11,212 bases of DNA from CAZRVH01 sp964624905. Lineage in GTDB: Bacteria; Patescibacteriota; Gracilibacteria; Peribacterales; Peribacteraceae. Shown piece after piece: positions 7,282-11,212 of the stretch. The position numbers and the translations under genes are program-made. The stretch is taken from NCBI GenBank assembly GCA_964624905.1, contig CAZUYK010000023.1, positions 1-11,212 on the forward strand, written 5' to 3'. The notes below the pieces were generated by a model that was given only the letters and a program-made list of their open reading frames with translations, was not told the DNA's origin and did not search any database. Position 1 is the stretch's first letter, and each line of letters begins with the position of its first letter.

Positions 7282-8190
7282 ATGCTGAAGAAGCCACGAC
7301 CGTTGCCGTCCCGTTTTAACCGCACCGTGAACCCCGCAACGCGCCGTTTGGTGGAGCGCAGACACGTGCGCAGGAGGGAGTTTTCCATGCAGAAGTGGAA
7401 GCGCAAATGGAGCCATGTGCAGGACAGGATCGGCGCAGTCTGGGCCTTTTTCCGCAGGTTCGGGGTATGGATCGCGGCGTTCTGCTTCCTGTGCGTCATC
7501 GGCATCCTGCTGTTTTCCCCGGCCCTCCAGGTCAGGGAGATCCGCGTCTCCCGCGCAGACCCGCGCGTCGACATCGAGCAAGTGCAGCGCGCGTTGTCCC
7601 CGCTCTTCGGCGAGCGCCTGATGTTCGTGGCGAACGCGGATATCTATCCCCTTCTGAAGAAGGCGATGCCGGATTTGCAGGGGGCCGATATCAAGAAATC
7701 CTATCCTTCCACGCTTGCCATCACGTTGCGCCCGTCGCCGATCATCGCGCAGTTGAAGATCGATGCCGCGGAAGGTGAGACGGCGACCGGCGCGTCATTG
7801 TCCGATTATCTCACCGAGGACGGCATGTACGTGCGGTACGCACCGCAACAGGTGAACACGGGCAGCGGGCTCACGCTGTTGCGTCTCATCGATTGGGGAG
7901 CCAAGCCCGTGCCCTGGACGCATCTTCTTTCGCCGGAATTCCTGGACACGATTCAGAAGACAGAGGCCGCACTGTCCGCGGAGTTCGACCTAAAAACGAC
8001 GCAACGCATCGTGTATCTCCGCGCGCGCGAATTCCACCTGAAAGTCGGCGCCATCGAATTGTGGTTCGACCTGCGCAGCACCGTAGGCGAACAGATCGAA
8101 CGGTACAGGTTGTACCGCAAGACATCGGACAAGACACAGGCGAAGCAGTACGTGGATCTGCGATTGAGGGATAAGATCGTGTACAAATAG
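7282..8190 (+). CDS. ftsQ: Cell division protein FtsQ/DivIB
   Basis: 302 residues, bitopic membrane protein of the divisome that links early FtsZ-ring proteins to the septal synthase through FtsB/FtsL. A long Arg/Lys-rich cytoplasmic tail (1-59) precedes one hydrophobic helix (61-79). A POTRA domain follows (82-158): ALQVREIRVSRADPRVDIEQ, a GERLMFV turn, then the signature SYPSTLAITLRPSPIIAQL. The beta domain (159-302) ends in YVDLRLRDKIVYK, matching the YVDLRxxxxxxxK ending of FtsQ. The open frame extends upstream, but ATG 7282 gives the Lys-rich start expected and sits 8 nt behind a TATCAT hexamer. No dcw cluster partners (murC, ddl, ftsA, ftsZ) are adjacent; instead it is followed by wall-modifying genes. 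Assignment rests on architecture and motifs, as FtsQ is poorly conserved. Confidence 0.82.
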   Translation: MLKKPRPLPSRFNRTVNPATRRLVERRHVRRREFSMQKWKRKWSHVQDRIGAVWAFFRRFGVWIAAFCFLCVIGILLFSPALQVREIRVSRADPRVDIEQVQRALSPLFGERLMFVANADIYPLLKKAMPDLQGADIKKSYPSTLAITLRPSPIIAQLKIDAAEGETATGASLSDYLTEDGMYVRYAPQQVNTGSGLTLLRLIDWGAKPVPWTHLLSPEFLDTIQKTEAALSAEFDLKTTQRIVYLRAREFHLKVGAIELWFDLRSTVGEQIERYRLYRKTSDKTQAKQYVDLRLRDKIVYK

Positions 8191-8193
8191 CTT

Positions 8194-8266
8194 GTAGGTT
8201 GTAGCTGCTAGCTCGTATCGTTTTTTCTTGGTTAAACACCCCCAAGACCTGCAATCTACAACCTGT
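8194..8266. repeat. GTAGGTT-type palindromic intergenic repeat, copy A
   Basis: AGGTTGTAG (8196-8204) pairs with CTACAACCT (8256-8264) across about 51 nt. T-runs lie at 8221-8226 and 8279-8284. It sits directly after ftsQ and shares the GTAGGTT word and placement with copy B after the LysM gene. It may act as a terminator or mRNA 3' end. Confidence 0.5.
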
Positions 8267-8297
8267 TTCCTAATCATCTTTTTTGTAGTCCAAACGG

Positions 8298-8326
8298 TTG
8301 TTCGCAACCCCCCTCTTCCCTAGACT
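8298..8326 (+). promoter_or_regulatory. Promoter of the carboxypeptidase operon (TTGTTC-17-TAGACT)
   Basis: TTGTTC (8298-8303), a 17-bp spacer and TAGACT (8321-8326) precede ATG 8334 by 7 nt (GTCCGCG). This again predicts a leaderless mRNA and argues for ATG 8334 over an upstream TTG at 8298, which would lie inside the promoter. Confidence 0.55.
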
Positions 8327-8333
8327 GTCCGCG

Positions 8334-9194
8334 ATGTTTGGACCCCTACTTTCCTTGTTCCTGATGGGAATGGTTCCCGTATGGGGATTGTCTCCGGAAG
8401 GTTCCGTCATAAGCAAGGAACTGCGCGTATCGCCGCCCGCACTCGCCTGGCAGGGCGATGTGCCCGATTTTGCGCGCCGGCTTTCGGCGTCCGGCATCAT
8501 CATCATGGACGTTGAAAGCGGCCAGACGGTGTTCCAGAAGAACGCCTCCATGGAGATGCCTATGGCCAGCCTCACCAAGCTCATGACCGCGCTCGTGATC
8601 GTTGAGAATCACGCGATGGACGAGAAGGTGCGCGTGCCGGACGATATCGAGGATACGGTCGGCAACAGCGTGCATCTTCCGGCGGGCAATACATTCACCG
8701 TCGGCGATCTGCTCTCGGCGCTGCTCATTATGTCCAGCAATGACGCCGCCGTTACACTCGCGGAATTCCACAGCGGTTCCGAGAAGGATTTTGCGCAGGA
8801 GATGAACGCCCGTGCGCAGGTGCTCGGATTGCGCGATACGCACTACGACAACGCATCGGGCCTCGACAGCCGCCGCCAGACATCCACGCCGCGTGACGTT
8901 GCGCTTCTTGGCACTTTCGTGATGCGTATCCCCGAGATCGCGAAGCGCATGTCCACGGCATCCATGACCATCACCAGCCTGGAGGGGAATTCCATGTCCT
9001 TGTCGCACACGAATAACCTGGTGCACGGAAGTCAGTCATCCGTCGTTGCCGGCAAAACCGGCACCACCGACGCTGCCGGACAATGTCTCCTGTCCATCGT
9101 CCAGGAAAAAGACCGTTCGTACGTGGTCGTTTTGCTGCATTCCGCCAATCGTTACGGCGACATGAGCCGCATTCTCCCCGTTCTCCCCGAATAA
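8334..9194 (+). CDS. Serine-type D-Ala-D-Ala carboxypeptidase (S11, DacA/PBP5-like)
   Basis: 286 residues. Removes the terminal D-Ala from peptidoglycan pentapeptides, limiting cross-linking, outside the membrane. The start MFGPLLSLFLMGMVPVWG is a short hydrophobic signal or anchor. Catalytic motifs are all present: SxxK as S79-L-T-K82 (ASLTKLMTA), SxN as S134-S-N136 (MSSNDAA), and KTG at 241-243 (VAGKTGTTDAAG). The protein ends about 43 residues after KTG, so the PBP5 C-terminal beta domain and amphipathic membrane anchor are missing. It is a minimal S11 enzyme, or one held by the N-terminal helix. The stop TAA at 9192-9194 is 6 nt before the GTG of the LysM peptidase, so the two form an operon. 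The precise physiological role (carboxypeptidase versus endopeptidase) is not decided. Confidence 0.93.
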   Translation: MFGPLLSLFLMGMVPVWGLSPEGSVISKELRVSPPALAWQGDVPDFARRLSASGIIIMDVESGQTVFQKNASMEMPMASLTKLMTALVIVENHAMDEKVRVPDDIEDTVGNSVHLPAGNTFTVGDLLSALLIMSSNDAAVTLAEFHSGSEKDFAQEMNARAQVLGLRDTHYDNASGLDSRRQTSTPRDVALLGTFVMRIPEIAKRMSTASMTITSLEGNSMSLSHTNNLVHGSQSSVVAGKTGTTDAAGQCLLSIVQEKDRSYVVVLLHSANRYGDMSRILPVLPE

Positions 9195-9200
9195 TCCGAC

Positions 9201-10244
9201 GTGAAGCCGTTTCCCGTCCGCCATTGGCTGTCCCTGCGTATCCGTCTGTTATGCACGCTTATCTTCGTGCTCGGCGGATTCCTGCCGCCGTACATCCCCA
9301 AGGACGCACTTGCGCAGGCGGAAGATCAGGATCTCCCCGATACCCAGCAGTTCATGTTGGTGGAGGACGGCTTCCTCATGAAATCGTCGTCGCTTACGCG
9401 CGCGGGTTCGCGGCGCCTGTTCGCGGATACCATCGCGCACACCGTGGCGGAGGGCGAGACGGTGGAGAAGATCGCGCAGCAATACAACGTAAGTCCGGAC
9501 ACTGTTCGCTGGGCAAACAATCTCTCCCCCACCGACAAGCCGAAGGCGGGAGGCCAGCTGATTATCCTTCCCGTGGATGGCATCCTGCACACCGTCAGTC
9601 GCGGACAGACGCTGTCGCGTATCGCGCAGCTGTATGACATCCCCGTCGGGGACATCGCCGCGCAGAACGGCATAGAAGGAGGATTCATCGTGGTCGGCCA
9701 ACAGATCATCGTGCCGCGCGCCAAACCCATCGTCGCATCACCCACGGTCATCGCGCAGAAGCCTCCCGTTACCGGAGGCCCATCGTCCGCCAAGCCGGGA
9801 ACGAAGCCGACGCCCGCCAAGCCCGCTCCCCCGTCCCCCGGCAAGCCCACGGCCGTCGCCGAACCTACGTTCGGTATCCTCCAGATGCCGTGCGAAAAGT
9901 GTTCCTACACCCAGTACTTTCACGCGGGCCACTACGCGGTGGATATTCAGCAGAAGGGCGGAGGACCCATTTACGCCGCGGAAGCGGGTACGGTCATTCG
10001 TGCTGAGACGGGCTGGAACGGAGGCTACGGCAACGTGATCGAGATCGACCACGGCAACGGGCTTGTGACGCTCTACGGCCACAACAAGGAGCTCTACGTA
10101 AAGAAGGGCGATTCGGTCACCCGAGGGCAGAACATCGCGTGGATGGGTAATACCGGCCGCGTGTACGGCGCCACGGGTATCCATACGCACTTTGAAGTAC
10201 GCGTGAATGGAGTGAAAAAGAACCCGCTGCTGTATTTGCAATGA
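9201..10244 (+). CDS. LysM-LysM-M23 peptidoglycan hydrolase
   Basis: 347 residues, secreted or anchored zinc endopeptidase. GTG start at 9201; no other in-frame start would keep the N-terminal hydrophobic segment (14-31), which ends in ALAQA, a likely signal-peptidase site. LysM 1 is about 80-124 (HTVAEGETVEKIAQQYNVSP) and LysM 2 about 130-172 (HTVSRGQTLSRIAQLYDIPV). These bind GlcNAc-containing glycan. A Pro/Lys-rich linker (175-220) connects to the M23 domain (225-347), which has H244 and D248 in HYAVD, H294 in YGHNKE and H328/H330 in GIHTHFEV, so all zinc and catalytic residues are kept. A CxxC (C231-C234) just before the zinc motif is unusual. It is translated 6 nt after the carboxypeptidase gene without a Shine-Dalgarno. 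It probably cleaves cross-bridges made accessible by its neighbour. Confidence 0.94.
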   Translation: MKPFPVRHWLSLRIRLLCTLIFVLGGFLPPYIPKDALAQAEDQDLPDTQQFMLVEDGFLMKSSSLTRAGSRRLFADTIAHTVAEGETVEKIAQQYNVSPDTVRWANNLSPTDKPKAGGQLIILPVDGILHTVSRGQTLSRIAQLYDIPVGDIAAQNGIEGGFIVVGQQIIVPRAKPIVASPTVIAQKPPVTGGPSSAKPGTKPTPAKPAPPSPGKPTAVAEPTFGILQMPCEKCSYTQYFHAGHYAVDIQQKGGGPIYAAEAGTVIRAETGWNGGYGNVIEIDHGNGLVTLYGHNKELYVKKGDSVTRGQNIAWMGNTGRVYGATGIHTHFEVRVNGVKKNPLLYLQ

Positions 10245-10260
10245 AGTAGAAGGTAGGTCT

Positions 10261-10302
10261 GTAGGTTGAGTAGGAAACCTACTTCCTCCCTACGTAACCT
10301 AC
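10261..10302. repeat. GTAGGTT-type palindromic intergenic repeat, copy B
   Basis: Outer arms GTAGGTT (10261-10267) and AACCTAC (10296-10302) enclose an inner stem AGTAGG/CCTACT (10269-10274/10278-10283) with an AAA loop. The 5' arm is built from near-heptameric GTAGRNN words starting at about 10246. It lies directly after the LysM gene and resembles copy A after ftsQ. Confidence 0.55.
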
Positions 10303-10304
10303 GC

Positions 10305-10322
10305 GCCTAAAAATAGGCCTTT
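10305..10322 (+). terminator. Possible terminator of the carboxypeptidase-LysM operon
   Basis: GCCTA (10305-10309) pairs with TAGGC (10314-10318) around AAAA and is followed by CTTTCCCC. It is short with a weak T-run, but it lies between the operon end and the next promoter and adjoins palindromic repeat copy B. Confidence 0.35.
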
Positions 10323-10331
10323 CCCCTGTAT

Positions 10332-10360
10332 TTGCTAAAATATTATAAATATGCTATAAT
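10332..10360 (+). promoter_or_regulatory. Strong promoter of the 41-residue gene (TTGCTA-17-TATAAT)
   Basis: TTGCTA (10332-10337), a 17-bp spacer and consensus TATAAT (10355-10360) preceded by TGC, an extended -10. The region is strikingly AT-rich against its GC-rich surroundings. ATG 10371 is 10 nt after the -10, giving a leader of only 3-4 nt. Confidence 0.75.
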
Positions 10361-10370
10361 AATAAAGTAC

Positions 10371-10496
10371 ATGAAACAAACATCCATCCTTCGCGTTCCG
10401 GACGATAAAAGACATCTTTTGACCGCAGCCTTCCTGTGGGTCATCTTCGCCGGAGTCTGCATCGCCTTTGCCAACGTATTGGCGGCGAGCGCCTGA
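10371..10496 (+). CDS. 41-residue single-helix membrane peptide, unknown function
   Basis: ATG 10371 to TGA 10494-10496 encodes 41 residues. The N terminus is polar and basic (MKQTSILRVPDDKRH); one hydrophobic helix follows (about 16-40: LLTAAFLWVIFAGVCIAFANVLAAS). Codon third positions in the helix part are mostly G or C, like the neighbouring genes, which supports real coding. It has the best promoter in the window, very close to the start codon. The predicted topology is N-in with the C terminus outside, or a cleavable signal-like sequence. I do not recognise a family. Alternatives are a leader peptide for the downstream tRNA region, or chance. Confidence 0.55.
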   Translation: MKQTSILRVPDDKRHLLTAAFLWVIFAGVCIAFANVLAASA

Positions 10497-10535
10497 TTTG
10501 GTTGCGGAAGCGCAGTACGACTGATACTCTGCGCG

Positions 10536-10552
10536 AGCCTTTTGAAGAGGCT
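10536..10552 (+). terminator. Hairpin between the small ORF and tRNA-Asp
   Basis: AGCCT (10536-10540) pairs with AGGCT (10548-10552) around TTTGAAG. No T-run follows, so terminator function is uncertain. Bases 10497-10599 otherwise show only a weak promoter-like TTGCGG...GATACT (10502-10528). Confidence 0.25.
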
Positions 10553-10599
10553 TGAATGGACGTGACGCCCCTTTCAATTGTCTGGATTTCCACTCACGT

Positions 10600-10676
10600 G
10601 GAGCTGTAGCTCAGCTGGTTAGAGCGCCTCCCTGTCACGGAGGAGGTCGCGGGTTCGAGTCCCGTCAGCTCCGCCA
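10600..10676 (+). tRNA. tRNA-Asp (anticodon GTC)
   Basis: Complete 77-nt cloverleaf. Acceptor GGAGCTG (10600-10606) pairs with CAGCTCC (10666-10672), discriminator G, encoded CCA at 10674-10676. D-arm GCTC/GAGC with AGCTGGTTA. Anticodon stem CCTCC/GGAGG closes loop CTGTCAC, anticodon GTC. T-arm GCGGG-TTCGAGT-CCCGT with one G-T closing. Its 3' part, from the anticodon loop to 12 nt past CCA, is repeated exactly 132 bp downstream. That is the segment tyrosine integrases typically use as attachment core. Confidence 0.96.
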
Positions 10677-10688
10677 TCATTGTTTCTA
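10635..10688 (+). repeat. 54-bp exact direct repeat, copy 1 (tRNA-Asp 3' half)
   Basis: Bases 10635-10688 are identical to 10767-10820. The copy begins inside the anticodon loop (TCACGG) and ends 12 nt after CCA (TTGTTTCTA). Offset 132 bp. Its extent resembles an integrase attachment core. Confidence 0.9.
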
Positions 10689-10693
10689 TACGT

Positions 10694-10808
10694 GGAACGT
10701 AGCTCAGCTGGCTACGTTTTCACTTGGGAAAACGTTTTAAAAATGCGCCTCCCTCGTCTCCACTAATCACGGAGGAGGTCGCGGGTTCGAGTCCCGTCAG
10801 CTCCGCCA
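10694..10808 (+). pseudogene. Disrupted second copy of tRNA-Asp
   Basis: 115-nt tRNA-Asp derivative. The 5' part GTAGCTCAGCTGG (10699-10711) and the whole 3' half are kept. The acceptor 5' strand is altered (GGAACG, one base lost), so it no longer pairs well with CAGCTCC. The D-loop carries 33 nt in place of 5 (10712-10744), including the perfect hairpin ACGTTTTC/GAAAACGT (10714-10721/10728-10735). In the anticodon loop 12 nt (10755-10766) replace one G. The D-stem 3' strand (GAGC) is lost. It cannot fold as a standard tRNA, while its 3' half is unmutated, which suggests recent duplication or recombination. Confidence 0.75.
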
Positions 10809-10820
10809 TCATTGTTTCTA
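10767..10820 (+). repeat. 54-bp exact direct repeat, copy 2
   Basis: Identical to 10635-10688 and forms the 3' half of the disrupted tRNA-Asp copy. Confidence 0.9.
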
Positions 10821-10827
10821 AGATGAA

Positions 10828-10855
10828 GACGTACCCGAGCTGGTTACGTTTTCAC
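10828..10855 (+). repeat. Third, decayed tRNA-Asp 5' fragment
   Basis: 28 bp matching 10696-10723 at 23 of 28 positions, again at exactly 132 bp offset. It includes AGCTGG and the non-tRNA word TACGTTTTCAC from the D-loop insertion, so it derives from the disrupted copy or its parent, not from the intact gene. The tRNA likeness ends after this. Confidence 0.65.
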
Positions 10856-10870
10856 GAAAGGTTTGTTTAC

Positions 10871-10891
10871 GGTGGAGTCCTTCATGGAGTC
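10871..10891 (+). repeat. 21-bp repeat, copy 1
   Basis: GGTGGAGTCCTTCATGGAGTC matches 11014-11034 at 18 of 21 positions. Both copies lie in the non-coding stretch between the tRNA-Asp array and the right-edge gene. Confidence 0.5.
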
Positions 10892-11000
10892 ATACTCGCT
10901 TGATCGATTGCATAGATCGGGTGCCTCAATGCGAAGCTTGGAGGAAGTATCGAATAAAGAAATTTACCCGCCATTTAAAAACACATTTCCCGCCGAAAGC

Positions 11001-11034
11001 CTCCGCCCTTCAAGGCGGAGTCCTTCGTGGAGCC
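11001..11034 (+). repeat. 7-bp-stem hairpin joined to 21-bp repeat, copy 2
   Basis: CTCCGCC (11001-11007) pairs perfectly with GGCGGAG (11014-11020) around CTTCAA. The right arm starts the second 21-bp repeat (11014-11034). No T-run follows. The stretch 10856-11059 otherwise shows no gene I can support. Confidence 0.5.
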
Positions 11035-11046
11035 CGCCATGGTGTG

Positions 11047-11052
11047 TACAGT
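11047..11052 (+). promoter_or_regulatory. -10-like TACAGT before the right-edge gene
   Basis: TACAGT lies 7 nt before ATG 11060, the same spacing as at three other genes here. GGAGG (11053-11057) is only 2 nt from the ATG, too close for a normal Shine-Dalgarno. Confidence 0.4.
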
Positions 11053-11059
11053 GGAGGCC

Positions 11060-11212
11060 ATGGATACCACCTACCTCACCATCGCCGAAGCAGGCAAGTT
11101 GACGGGCCGCTCCGCATCTACAATCCGCCGTCTCATCCACACCATCACGGAGACCCCGGCACACGGCGACCGTGACGCGGTACTCCCCTCCCCCCAGGAT
11201 GCCGACGCCCTC
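11060..11212 (+). CDS. Helix-turn-helix DNA-binding protein, N-terminal part (runs off window)
   Basis: Open for 51 codons to the window end. The first 30 residues (MDTTYLTIAEAGKLTGRSAS then TIRRLIHTIT) follow the MerR/excisionase-type winged HTH pattern: a YLTIxEAAxLTGxSxxTIRR opening, with helices about 7-14 and 18-28. The rest seen (ETPAHGDRDAVLPSPQDADAL) is polar and unclear. Such small HTH proteins act as excisionases, plasmid or transposon regulators, or chromosomal repressors. Its position just downstream of a duplicated tRNA-Asp attachment-like site makes a mobile-element role plausible, but no integrase is in view. It is in a different frame from two short overlapping ORFs that look spurious. 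Confidence 0.6.
   Translation, partial: MDTTYLTIAEAGKLTGRSASTIRRLIHTITETPAHGDRDAVLPSPQDADAL

Noticed and set aside
8346..9026. Open frame antisense to the carboxypeptidase
   Set aside because: His/Arg-rich shadow of a gene with all three active-site motifs.
10552..10740. Open frame through tRNA-Asp, and a similar one (1342-1533) through tRNA-Trp
   Set aside because: Translations containing GAVAQLVRAPP and MVEHWSPKPRVVGSIPTAP are well-known false proteins produced by reading across tRNA genes.
10635..10855. CRISPR-like array
   Set aside because: The repeats are tRNA-derived, only two to three copies, unequal in length and decay, with no cas genes in view.
10863..11175. Two short plus-strand open frames upstream of and over the HTH start
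   Set aside because: No promoter or family signal, low-complexity Ser/Pro or His/Arg content; the third frame encodes a recognisable HTH.

Overview
The window reads as a chromosomal segment of a GC-rich bacterium with small, cell-envelope-centred gene content. Topoisomerase I without zinc fingers, pleckstrin-homology (PH) membrane proteins, standalone M23 peptidases, a WbaZ-type glycosyltransferase and a scattered ftsQ suggest a Candidate Phyla Radiation (Patescibacteria) lineage such as Peregrinibacteria/Peribacteria. That placement is inference from gene style only. The code is the standard bacterial one: the tRNA-Trp has anticodon CCA and several genes end in TGA, which argues against the UGA-recoding Gracilibacteria and Absconditabacteria.

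Layout. 1-1247 (+): 3' part of topA. 1327-1402 (+): tRNA-Trp. 1409-2125 (-): two-helix PH-domain membrane protein, divergent from 2221-3138 (+), a membrane-anchored M23 peptidase. 3172-4068 (-): a four-helix voltage-sensor domain fused to a two-helix PH module, downstream of dgt (4096-5163, -). 5400-6074 and 6071-7201 (-): pgeF/yfiH overlapping a GT4 glycosyltransferase. 7282-8190 (+): ftsQ. 8334-9194 and 9201-10244 (+): D-Ala-D-Ala carboxypeptidase and a LysM-LysM-M23 peptidase, almost certainly one operon. 10371-10496 (+): a 41-residue membrane peptide behind a near-consensus promoter. 10600-10676 (+): tRNA-Asp, followed by a disrupted second tRNA-Asp copy, a third decayed fragment, and at the right edge the start of a helix-turn-helix gene that may belong to a mobile element.

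Functionally, most genes serve peptidoglycan assembly, editing and hydrolysis (ftsQ, carboxypeptidase, two M23 enzymes, possibly pgeF), with surface glycosylation and two PH membrane proteins alongside housekeeping genes (topA, dgt, tRNAs).

Three things stand out. First, the voltage-sensor/PH fusion has a textbook S4 but no pore. Second, a tRNA-Asp-derived direct-repeat array looks like an integration scar. Third, there is a consistent start architecture: a -10 hexamer lies 7-11 nt upstream of the start codon and no Shine-Dalgarno is visible, which predicts leaderless or near-leaderless mRNAs. A palindromic intergenic repeat built on GTAGGTT occurs after two genes.
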